Shown here one piece after another: positions 25,583-32,367 of a DNA stretch of 34,452 nucleotides. Location: positions 1 through 34,452 of the forward strand of contig NZ_JADEWY010000074.1 of NCBI RefSeq assembly GCF_015207375.1, written 5' to 3'. The position numbers were made by a program, and so were the translations under genes. Each line of letters starts with the position of its first letter. Position 1 is the stretch's first letter. The notes under the pieces are model-generated. The model did no database searches, was not told the origin of the DNA, and saw only the letters and a list, made by a program, of their open reading frames with translations. Source of the DNA: Coleofasciculus sp. LEGE 07092 (lineage in GTDB: Bacteria; Cyanobacteriota; Cyanobacteriia; Cyanobacteriales; Coleofasciculaceae).

Positions 25583-25615
25583 AGATCCCCGACTTCTTGA
25601 AGAAGTCGGGGATCT
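25583..25615. repeat. 33 bp near-perfect palindrome
   Basis: AGATCCCCGACTTCTT (25583-25598), one G, then AAGAAGTCGGGGATCT (25600-25615) form a complete inverted repeat, which would fold into a long stem with a GAAG-sized loop. I recall very similar words as dispersed palindromes in other filamentous cyanobacteria. It lies in the divergent gap between the small peptide gene and the membrane-pilin gene. No T-run follows, so it is listed as a repeat rather than a terminator. Confidence 0.8.
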
Positions 25616-25654
25616 AAATCTCTACCATCTCAGTACAGACTCTGGTAATCATTG

Positions 25655-26521
25655 ATGATGATAGTACCTGTCCTTGCCAATGTTGCTGCTCCCCAGATTC
25701 TTACCCTGACGGGGAATGTATTGATTGTTTTCAGTATTATTCCTGTCGAATTCCTGGTTCTTTGGTTACTCTTTCATCGCTTTTTCAAGGTTCAGATAGG
25801 AGTGCCTAAACTCCTACTTGTAACTATCGTTACAAACATTGCTACCTCGATTATTGGTATTCCTTTCGCTTTTAATAATTCTTTCGCTAGCAGTCCAGGA
25901 ACCGCTTTCTTTGTTCTCCCGATCTTGTTTATATTCACTTGGTTTATTGAAGGGAGTTTATACAGTCCTCTGTTAAAAAGTAAAAGTTATCGAATTTCTA
26001 AGCGGCAGTTACGGTTAGGAGCTTTTTGGAGTAATTTAGCCAGTTATGCTATTTTTGTCTTAGTTTTACTTCCTGTTAGCACTCCGTTTAATTTATTCTG
26101 GCAGCCCAATCCCCTGCGAGCCAATTGGGAAGTTAAGTTGGCGATTGGTAATATTTTGAGCTACCAACAGGTCTTCTATGATGAAACGTCAAAATTTGCT
26201 TCCAGCTTTAAAGAACTTCCAGATAGTCCCCAAGCTTATGGTTTTTTCAACGAAACCCAAATCCCAACTGACAGTCAAATAGAAAACCAATTCCATTACT
26301 TTAAAATTGACGGCGACTCGGAAAAAGCAACCGTCAAGGCGGCGGCAAAAGCTAAAAACCTCAATAGCTACACGGGAATAGTATTTGTAGTCAAAGAAAA
26401 ACCGGAACCTGAATTTATTAGAGGGATTTGTAAAACTGATCAACCTTCAACCGTTCCTCCCACCTCTCCTCAACTCAAGGATGGTAAAATTCAGTGTCCG
26501 TCTGGTTCATCTTTATTATAA
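25655..26521 (+). CDS. Membrane protein fused to a type IV pilin G/H-like domain
   Basis: The first ~165 residues form about five hydrophobic segments (for example IPVEFLVLWLLFHRFFKVQI and AIFVLVLLPVSTPFNLFW). The remaining ~120 residues are soluble and resemble the Pilin G/H domain of cyanobacterial minor pilin-like proteins: AIGNILSYQQVFYDETSKFA, then SSFKELPDSPQAYGFF, a middle strand region (HYFKIDGDSEKATVKAAAKA), and the tail ICKTDQPSTVPP ending QCPSGSSLL with two cysteines. The usual prepilin signal helix is replaced by the multi-pass membrane part, so it is not a normal pilin. The TTG at 25652 is in frame but ATG 25655 is preferred. The soluble domain is expected on the periplasmic side. 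The role is unknown; sensing or display is a guess. Confidence 0.7.
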   Translation: MMIVPVLANVAAPQILTLTGNVLIVFSIIPVEFLVLWLLFHRFFKVQIGVPKLLLVTIVTNIATSIIGIPFAFNNSFASSPGTAFFVLPILFIFTWFIEGSLYSPLLKSKSYRISKRQLRLGAFWSNLASYAIFVLVLLPVSTPFNLFWQPNPLRANWEVKLAIGNILSYQQVFYDETSKFASSFKELPDSPQAYGFFNETQIPTDSQIENQFHYFKIDGDSEKATVKAAAKAKNLNSYTGIVFVVKEKPEPEFIRGICKTDQPSTVPPTSPQLKDGKIQCPSGSSLL

Positions 26522-26553
26522 ATTTCACCATTTTAGAGTTATAGAAATACGTT

Positions 26554-27612
26554 ATGCAGCGGTTATTACTTCCAGCGGTTTTAGGACTGGCACATGGGAT
26601 TGCTGATGCAGCCGCTGGCTTTTTACTGGGAACTTTACCCCAAAGCCTATCCCTGGAACAAAGTGGTTTACTTATCTTACTTTACAATGGATTGGCATTT
26701 GGATATCAGCCGTTAGTTGGGATGGTGACGGATAAAATAAAACGTCCAAGACTAGCCGTTTTAATGGGATTACTGGTACTCAGTCTGGCGCTATTTTCAG
26801 TTAATTGGCAACTACAATTCGCCGTAATATTAGCTGGAATGGGTTCGGCGGCGTTTCATGTTGGGGGTGGTGCCATAGCAGTTTGGGCAACTCCTAAATC
26901 TACCCTTGGTGCTGGATTATTTGCTGCACCGGGAGTGGTGGGATTAGCAGTAGGCGGCGCGTTAGGATTTGCGGGGTATGAAGGTACAGGATTGCTGGTA
27001 TCGCTACTTTTAATAGTAATGGGTGCGATCGCTCTCATGCCGTTGCCCAAACTCCCCTATCGCCAGTCGTCTGATCCTGACTCGGTTCAGGAATTAGCGG
27101 TTGAGGATCGGGATTTACTGGTGCTAGTAGTCCTAAGTGCGATCGCGCTAACGTCTCTGGTATGGACTAGCTTCGATTTTATGCTGCGGGGTAATACCTC
27201 TGTGTTAATAGCCATGGCAGTGGCGGCAGCAGTGGGTAAAATCTTGGGAGGTAGTTTGGCAACGCGCTGGGGGTGGCGGTTGTGGACAGTAGGAACATTA
27301 ACACTTTCAACCCTGTTGCTAGCATTGGGAGGACATCATCTTTTGACGTTACTGCCAGCCATGGCACTATTGCAGTCCAGCATACCTGTTACTTTAGCGG
27401 CAACGGCTCACCTTATGCCAGAACAACCTGCGACAGGAGCAGGGTTTGCCTTGGGATTAGCGATCGCAATAGGTGGTATTCCTGTAGTTGCGGGGTTGGG
27501 GGAGATAACCAGTATACCTGTGATTTCTGCGGTATTAGTGATGGTGGTAATGGTGTTGTTGGGGTGGGTTTTGAATACCAAAATGATCTCAACGACAGGA
27601 ATTAGAAAATAA
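26554..27612 (+). CDS. Major facilitator superfamily transporter
   Basis: The 352-residue protein has about 11-12 hydrophobic segments. The motif-A-like loop YQPLVGMVTDKIKRPRLAVL (about residues 50-69) follows the second segment, as in MFS secondary transporters. LAGMGSAAFHVGGGAIAVW resembles the fosmidomycin-resistance (Fsr) branch. A second half-molecule repeat is visible (AAAVGKILGGSLATRWGWRL). The length is short for MFS (usually 380-420), with a reduced central loop. Substrate is unknown; drug or sugar efflux is possible. Start ATG 26554, 32 bp after the membrane-pilin gene on the same strand, so cotranscription is possible. Confidence 0.82.
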   Translation: MQRLLLPAVLGLAHGIADAAAGFLLGTLPQSLSLEQSGLLILLYNGLAFGYQPLVGMVTDKIKRPRLAVLMGLLVLSLALFSVNWQLQFAVILAGMGSAAFHVGGGAIAVWATPKSTLGAGLFAAPGVVGLAVGGALGFAGYEGTGLLVSLLLIVMGAIALMPLPKLPYRQSSDPDSVQELAVEDRDLLVLVVLSAIALTSLVWTSFDFMLRGNTSVLIAMAVAAAVGKILGGSLATRWGWRLWTVGTLTLSTLLLALGGHHLLTLLPAMALLQSSIPVTLAATAHLMPEQPATGAGFALGLAIAIGGIPVVAGLGEITSIPVISAVLVMVVMVLLGWVLNTKMISTTGIRK

Positions 27613-27643
27613 GCGATTACACAGGGTAAAGGCTTTTCTCTCA

Positions 27644-27848
27644 ACTTACATCTTGCACCTGGCGGTTGAAACCGCAGCTATTGCATTCAAAACCTGCCGG
27701 AGTTTACCCGTGCTACGCACCGCTAACGCTAACGAACGAAGTGAAGGGCAGGTTAGAAAACCCTTGATTTTCGGTTAGTCCGCGTAGGCGGACTTGGAAT
27801 GCAATAGCCCCAGAATTCTATTCTGAGGGCTTGGTGCAAGATGTGAGT
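27644..27848. mobile_element. MITE-like element, 205 bp with 16 bp terminal inverted repeats
   Basis: The ends ACTTACATCTTGCACC (27644-27659) and its inverse GGTGCAAGATGTGAGT (27833-27848) match at 15 of 16 positions. Inside are further inverted pairs: GCGGTT/AACCGC near 27663, TTGCATTC (27680-27687) with GAATGCAA (27797-27804), AACCTGCC with GGCAGGTT, and GTCCGC-GTAG-GCGGAC (27778-27791). No reading frame of useful length is present. The nested symmetry fits a non-autonomous miniature element or a folded dispersed repeat of cyanobacteria. It lies between the MFS gene and the kinase. No clear target-site duplication could be read. Confidence 0.65.
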
Positions 27849-27904
27849 CAACGAATATAGCAGTGAGGCTACACTAGCAATCAGAACTCGTATTCGCTGA
27901 ATCG

Positions 27905-28885
27905 ATGAGCCTTTGCATCAACCCCCAGTGCCAAAACCCTGACAATCCCGATAACCTGCTGCGTTGCCAAAGCTGTGATTCTGAATTACTGCTGGAAGGG
28001 CGTTATCTCGTCAGATGCCAACTGGGTGAGGGGGGTTTTGCTAAGACGTACGAAGTCAGCGATCGCACCAACATCCCCAAAGTTCTCAAAGTTCTGAGTA
28101 AAAAGGAACCCAAACCTGTAGAGCAATTCCAGCGAGAAGCCCAAGTATTAACTCGGTTGAATCATCCAGGAGTTCCCCAGGGAGAAGAATCCTTTACCTT
28201 TTACCCCAAAAACAGTCAAGAACCAGTGTATTGTCTGGTAATGGAGAAAGTTGAGGGAGAGAACTTACAGGAGTGGCTGGAAAAAGGGAAAAATCGCCCA
28301 ATTGGTGAAAAAACAGCACTTAATTGGCTGAATCAACTAGTAAAGACACTACATGAAGTCCATCAACAGCAGCTTATTCATCGAGATATTAAGCCGTCAA
28401 ATATCATGCTCAAGCCAGATGGAGGACTGGTATTAATTGATTTTGGCATAGCACGGGAAATTACCGGAACTTACGAGCAAAAGCAAGCAGCAGGACAGCT
28501 CACAAAAGTTGTTTCTGACGGTTACTCTCCCCTAGAGCAAGTCAATGGTAGCGCTGTTCCCCAATCAGATTTTTTTGCCTTGGGTCGTACTTTTGTCCAT
28601 TTACTAACGGGAGAACATCCTCTGAACCTTTGTGATCACAATCGCCACGATATCTATACCGATGAGTTAGAAGATTGGCGTGATAAAGCTACTCAAATTT
28701 CTTCCCTACTAGGCGATTTTATCGATAAACTGATGGCTCGTCCAATGCAGAAGCGCCACGCCGATACCCAGACAATTCTGGAACGGTTGGCAGAGATTGA
28801 GCAGACTTTGTATCCACATAAACAAAAGAAGCAAAAACTATCTAATTCAGAAACGGCTACAAATTGGCAAAATGTCACACTATAG
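27905..28885 (+). CDS. Serine/threonine protein kinase with N-terminal zinc ribbon (WD40 part cut off by TAG)
   Basis: This is a Hanks-type (eukaryotic-like) kinase that phosphorylates Ser/Thr of protein targets. Residues 4-24 form a four-cysteine zinc ribbon (CINPQC, then CQSC). The kinase domain from about residue 34 to 290 has the Gly-rich loop LGEGGFAKTYE, ATP-anchoring Lys62, the catalytic loop HRDIKPSN (159-166) and the metal-binding DFG (179-181), so it should be active. No membrane segment is present. The frame stops at TAG 28883-28885 (after NWQNVTL), but continues in the same frame for 292 sense codons as seven WD40 blades. Kinase-WD40 fusions are common in cyanobacteria, so the ancestral protein was very probably 619 residues. 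As it stands, only the kinase part can be made without readthrough. Confidence 0.9.
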   Translation: MSLCINPQCQNPDNPDNLLRCQSCDSELLLEGRYLVRCQLGEGGFAKTYEVSDRTNIPKVLKVLSKKEPKPVEQFQREAQVLTRLNHPGVPQGEESFTFYPKNSQEPVYCLVMEKVEGENLQEWLEKGKNRPIGEKTALNWLNQLVKTLHEVHQQQLIHRDIKPSNIMLKPDGGLVLIDFGIAREITGTYEQKQAAGQLTKVVSDGYSPLEQVNGSAVPQSDFFALGRTFVHLLTGEHPLNLCDHNRHDIYTDELEDWRDKATQISSLLGDFIDKLMARPMQKRHADTQTILERLAEIEQTLYPHKQKKQKLSNSETATNWQNVTL

Positions 28886-29764
28886 CGCACTCTTGGTGAT
28901 ATATCTTCTTGGCATTCAGCTTCTGTTAATGCTGTAGCCATTAGCCCTGACGGACAGAGCTTAGTTAGTGGCAGTGCAGACAAAACAATCAAACTGTGGA
29001 ACCTGAGTACAGGAGAGGTAATTCAAACTTTCAGGGGTTTTTCATCAAGTATTCTATCCGTAGCCATTAGCTCAGATGGAGAAACTCTAGCTGGGGGCAG
29101 TGCAGACAAGTTAGTCATTTTAGGGAACCTAAAAACTGGAAAGTTTACACGCTCTCTCAATGGACATTCAGGTCAGGTCTTCTCTGTTGCATTTCACCCA
29201 ACCAAGAAAAATATCCTATTCAGTGGCAGTGGCGATAAGTCAGTCCTAGTATGGAATGTAGAAGCTGGGCAACTAACTCACACCTATACCAGACATTCAA
29301 GTGGTGTTACTTCCATAGCAGTTAGTCCTGATGGTCAGACTTTAGTTAGTGGGAGTTATGACAAGACAATCATAGTGTGGACGAATCATATACTCACGGG
29401 GCATTCAAATGTTGTTCGCTCTGTTGTAGTTAGTACCGATGGGCAGATTTTAGTCAGTGGTAGTCAGGATAAAGAAGTTGGAGAAATCAAGGTATGGAAC
29501 TTAAGTAATGGAGAACTACTTCATACGTTCACTGGTCATTCCGGTGCCGTATCAGCTTTAGCAATTAGTCCCGATGGACAGACCTTAGTTAGTGGAAGTC
29601 TTTCAGAAAAGACAATTAGAGTTTGGAATCTCAGTACTGGACAAGAAATACACGCCCTGACCAATCATTTAGATGGTGTAACCTCTCTAGAAATTAGCCC
29701 AGATGGACGAACCTTGGTTAGCGCAAGTCGGGACTGTAGCATTAAAGTTTGGCAAATCCAATAA
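28886..29764 (+). pseudogene. WD40 propeller in frame behind the kinase stop codon
   Basis: From CGC at 28886 to TAA at 29762-29764 the kinase frame has no further stop and encodes seven WD40 blades, for example VNAVAISPDGQSLVSGSADK with TIKLWNLSTGE, and TSLEISPDGRTLVSASRD at the end. I checked the frame codon by codon to 29375: there is no ATG, GTG or TTG in the first 163 codons, so the propeller has no start of its own. The first in-frame start, GTG 29375, lies inside blade 4 and would give only about three blades. It is therefore either a dead 3' half of a kinase gene or the readthrough part of one. Blade 4 is short, as in the protein at 24292-25167. Confidence 0.85.
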
Positions 29765-29827
29765 AATCTCACTATTCAGTCTTCCGTACCCAGTGCGATC
29801 GCCTCTAATATCATCAACCTTCAGGCA

Positions 29828-29894
29828 AAATGAACTCTATACAGTCCTGAGTATCCTCAAAAAACTGGGTCAACTTATCACTCTAGAAAAATAA
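29828..29894 (+). pseudogene. 3'-end fragment of a restriction-endonuclease-like gene
   Basis: About 20 codons here (NELYTVLSILKKLGQLIT, ending LEK and a stop) match the last 18 residues of the complete gene at 29965-30591 (NELYKVLSILKKLGQLIS) with one internal change, and the DNA is also clearly similar. No start codon or body of a gene precedes it, since the WD40 frame ends at 29764. It is the leftover of a second copy in tandem with the complete gene. Confidence 0.75.
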
Positions 29895-29964
29895 CCAATG
29901 TGGCAACGGATTTGGTAACGGATGTAACAGATGTTTAACCAATAACCAATCTAGTAAAGTTTCT

Positions 29965-30591
29965 ATGACTCTAATCATCCAAGCTCAAGATATCACTCTC
30001 AGTCAATTAACCGAGCTTTTTGGTTTAACCATTACCTATGATGACCAATTTTTTACCGAGTGGTTAGATAACTTACCCGAACTCACTGATATAGAAAAAC
30101 AACAGCTTGATCGAGTTAAACGAAACTATATCAGTTTGATCGAGCGCCACACTCTATCCGAAAATCTGGTGAAGATGGTGGTTGTGGAGCATTTACTCGA
30201 TTTAGCAGATTTTTACCTACCTCCCTTTGATGTTAAAGATGAAAAATCAGTCGAACTGTCGGTACTCGATGAAGATAAACTTATCCGAGGTCGCCTGGAT
30301 TTCTTAGTTTTCAAGAATCAAGTCTGGTTTGCCGTTATCGAGTCTAAAAATGCAGGTATTTCCCTCCGCGAAGCCCTACCTCAATGTCTAGCCTATATGC
30401 TTAATAATCCTCAACCCGATCGCTCAATTTTTGGCTTATTAACCAATGGCGATGATTTTGTATTTGTCAAATTAACTCAGCAAGGCACACCTAAGTATGC
30501 TTTATCTGATAAGTTTACACTTTGGAAGCGAGAGAATGAGTTGTATAAAGTTCTGAGTATACTCAAAAAACTGGGTCAACTCATCAGCTAA
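29965..30591 (+). CDS. PD-(D/E)XK nuclease-like protein, type I restriction HsdR N-terminus-like
   Basis: The 208-residue product resembles the stand-alone proteins in cyanobacteria annotated as type I restriction subunit R (N-terminal nuclease domain). The nuclease core is visible as GRLDFLV (Asp112) followed 14 residues later by ESK (Glu126, Lys128), fitting the D-x(n)-ExK active site. Flanking features are a helical N-terminal half with VVEHLLDLADFYLPPFDV, and a strand PDRSIFGLLTNGDDFVFVKL. There is no helicase domain, and no modification or specificity subunit lies nearby, so it is not a full restriction system. It could be a solitary nuclease of unknown target. The stop lies 5 bp before the cysteine desulfurase start. 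Confidence 0.75.
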   Translation: MTLIIQAQDITLSQLTELFGLTITYDDQFFTEWLDNLPELTDIEKQQLDRVKRNYISLIERHTLSENLVKMVVVEHLLDLADFYLPPFDVKDEKSVELSVLDEDKLIRGRLDFLVFKNQVWFAVIESKNAGISLREALPQCLAYMLNNPQPDRSIFGLLTNGDDFVFVKLTQQGTPKYALSDKFTLWKRENELYKVLSILKKLGQLIS

Positions 30592-30596
30592 TAGTC

Positions 30597-31784
30597 ATGT
30601 CTAATCGTCCCATTTACCTCGACAACCACGCCACCACCCCCATGGACGAACGGGTGCTAGAGGCAATGCTGCCCTATTTTACCGAACATTTTGGGAATCC
30701 CTCCAGCATCAGCCACGCTTACGGTTGGGAAGCTGAAGCCGCTGTTAAAAAAGCAAGAGCTATCCTAGCAGATGCCATCCACGCCACACCAGAGGAGATT
30801 ATTTTCACCAGTGGGGCGACGGAAGCGAACAACTTGGCGGTTAAGGGCGTTGCTGAAGCTTACTTCAGTAAAGGGCGTCACATTATCACCGTCCAAACCG
30901 AACACAGTGCCGTACTCGATCCCTGTCGCTACTTACAAACTTTAGGATTTGAAGTAACCTTTCTACCCGTCCAACCCGATGGACTAATAGATTTAGCCCA
31001 ACTTGAAAAAGCCATTCGCCCTGACACAATTTTAGTATCGGTAATGGCAGCCAATAACGAAATTGGGGTATTACAGCCCTTGGCAGAAATTGGGGAAATC
31101 TGCCACCAAAACCAGGTATTGTTCCACACCGATGCAGCTCAAGCGATCGCAAAAATTCCTCTAGATGTACAGTCGATGAACATTAACCTGATGTCCTTAA
31201 CAGCACACAAGGTTTACGGACCTAAAGGGATCGGGCTACTCTACGTTCAACGTCGCCACCCCAAAGTTAAGCTAGCTCCTCAAATCCAGGGAGGTGGACA
31301 CGAACGAGGACTACGCTCTGGCACCCTTTACACCCCTCAAATTGTAGGCTTTGCCAAAGCGGTAGAACTGGGACTAGAGGTACGGGAATCCGAATCTAAA
31401 CTCCTACTACAACTGCGGGAACGTCTGTGGAATGCCCTTTCTCGCTTGGGAGATATTCATCTTAACGGTCATCGGACTCAACGATTGTCAGGAAACCTTA
31501 ACATTAGTGTACAAGGTGTAGATGGTTCAGCCCTACTGTTAGGATTGCAGCCAATAGCTGCTGTTTCCTCTGGTTCTGCTTGCTCCTCAGCAACAGTTGC
31601 CCCTTCCCACGTCCTCTTAGCCCTAGGACGTTCGGAATCCCTAGCCTATGCCTCGATCCGATTTGGCATCGGGCGCTATAATACCGCCGCAGAGATTGAT
31701 AAAGTCGCCCAACAAGCGATCGCTACCATTGAGTCTCTACGCCAAGCCCACCCAGCCACTTCCCAAAGCACTCAAATCAAGTAA
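30597..31784 (+). CDS. iscS: Cysteine desulfurase, NifS/IscS type
   Basis: This PLP enzyme removes sulfur from L-cysteine to give alanine and an enzyme-bound persulfide used for Fe-S clusters and thio-modifications. The 395-residue protein starts with IYLDNHATTPMDERV. TSGATEANNLAVKG, QTEHSAVLDPC (PLP-stacking His), the Schiff-base motif TAHKVYGPKG with Lys205 and the catalytic cysteine loop SGSACSSA with Cys329 follow in order. The loop form marks group I (NifS/IscS) rather than SufS. No isc or nif genes lie around it; several cyanobacterial genomes carry more than one copy, so the choice iscS/nifS is only a label. It begins 5 bp after the nuclease-like gene, so both may share a transcript. 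Confidence 0.92.
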   Translation: MSNRPIYLDNHATTPMDERVLEAMLPYFTEHFGNPSSISHAYGWEAEAAVKKARAILADAIHATPEEIIFTSGATEANNLAVKGVAEAYFSKGRHIITVQTEHSAVLDPCRYLQTLGFEVTFLPVQPDGLIDLAQLEKAIRPDTILVSVMAANNEIGVLQPLAEIGEICHQNQVLFHTDAAQAIAKIPLDVQSMNINLMSLTAHKVYGPKGIGLLYVQRRHPKVKLAPQIQGGGHERGLRSGTLYTPQIVGFAKAVELGLEVRESESKLLLQLRERLWNALSRLGDIHLNGHRTQRLSGNLNISVQGVDGSALLLGLQPIAAVSSGSACSSATVAPSHVLLALGRSESLAYASIRFGIGRYNTAAEIDKVAQQAIATIESLRQAHPATSQSTQIK

Positions 31785-31802
31785 AACCAAAGGTTAATAT
31801 CC

Positions 31803-31862
31803 ATCTCCCCATCTCCCCATCTCCTCAGCTCCCCAGCTCCCCAGCTCCCCAGCTCCCCAGCT
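31803..31862. repeat. Octamer tandem repeat (ATCTCCCC / AGCTCCCC)
   Basis: The array holds ATCTCCCC twice, ATCTCCTC once and AGCTCCCC four times, ending in AGCTTTT. It starts 19 bp after the cysteine desulfurase stop. The complementary word AGCTGGGGAGCT occurs at 3-14 and a related GGAGATGGGGAGCGGGGG at the very end of the window, so this repeat type is dispersed. Confidence 0.85.
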
Positions 31863-31878
31863 TTTCGTAAAAGTGCGG

Positions 31879-31884
31879 TATAAT
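31879..31884 (+). promoter_or_regulatory. Candidate -10 box for rne
   Basis: A perfect TATAAT lies directly after the octamer array. No good -35 box is seen at the right distance (CCCAGC is there), so the promoter call is weak. A start near 31891 would give a leader of roughly 475 nt before rne and would begin just before the hairpin at 31902. Confidence 0.35.
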
Positions 31885-31901
31885 ATACAATCATGGGAAC
31901 A

Positions 31902-31964
31902 GTTGCGCGTACAGGTTCCATGGGGTTTAACCCGTGTAAACTAGCAATAGATGCTACACGCAAC
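31902..31964 (+). promoter_or_regulatory. Folded segment in the rne leader
   Basis: GTTGCGCGTA (31902-31911) pairs with TACACGCAAC (31955-31964) at nine of ten positions, closing a 63 nt domain that holds the internal palindrome GGGTTTAACCC (31923-31933). An alternative hairpin GGAAC/GTTCC (31896-31900 with 31915-31919) overlaps it. RNase E messages often carry structured leaders used for autoregulation; the link here is by position only. Confidence 0.4.
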
Positions 31965-32367
31965 TGATTCGCAGATCTAGACAGATTTTCGTACTCGCGC
32001 GTCACAAACTCCAATGCTTGACTTTTGTGAAGGGTCGTGCCGCTGGCTACCGAATGCATTGGGGAAGGGTTAATCCATCGGAGTGTCCCTTTCATTCAGT
32101 CACTCCGAGACCATTAAAAATTCTCTTTTTCCTAGGTGAAGCTAGAGTTTTCGCTTTCTACAGTTATCTTGGGTAGCCAAAGCAAGAGGGATAGACCAGT
32201 TTTAGATAGGCGATTTGAAAATTTGGATTTGGAGGGCCTGCCAGACAAGTATTCGACAATCTCTCAACCTTGGCTAGCGTTCCTCCGCCCAAAAATCGGC
32301 AATCTAAAATCCAAAATCTACAAAAGCCTTAGTACCTAAGCGTGCTGCCAATTTTTGAGGAAATTGA

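Larger units (their letters stand above)
31785..32367. other. Intergenic region and long leader upstream of rne
   Basis: This 583 bp stretch starts with octamer repeats (31803-31862), has a TATAAT -10 box (31879-31884), then a folded segment (31902-31964) and about 400 bp of mixed sequence before rne. No coding frame here is convincing. Late in the region, 32292-32323, lies AAAATCGGCAATCTAAAATC followed by a second AAAATC word, a common kind of intergenic repeat in this group. A long regulatory leader for rne is the best reading. Confidence 0.55.

Noticed and set aside
29375..29764. Separate short WD40 gene starting at GTG 29375
   Set aside because: The start lies inside blade 4 of a propeller that continues upstream in the same frame, so it would encode only about three blades; it is part of the kinase-WD40 frame.
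29965..30591. A complete type I restriction-modification system
   Set aside because: Only a short nuclease-domain-like protein is present; no helicase part, methylase (HsdM) or specificity (HsdS) gene is nearby, and the C5 methyltransferase is 26 kb away.
31772..32095. 107-residue minus-strand frame upstream of rne
   Set aside because: Its C-terminal third is translated octamer repeat, it overlaps the folded rne leader, and no domain is seen. It may be chance; only a conserved homologue would revive it.
32136..32339. 67-residue plus-strand frame before rne
   Set aside because: Its end (PKIGNLKSKI) is translated from an AAAATC-type intergenic repeat and the rest has no protein-like pattern.
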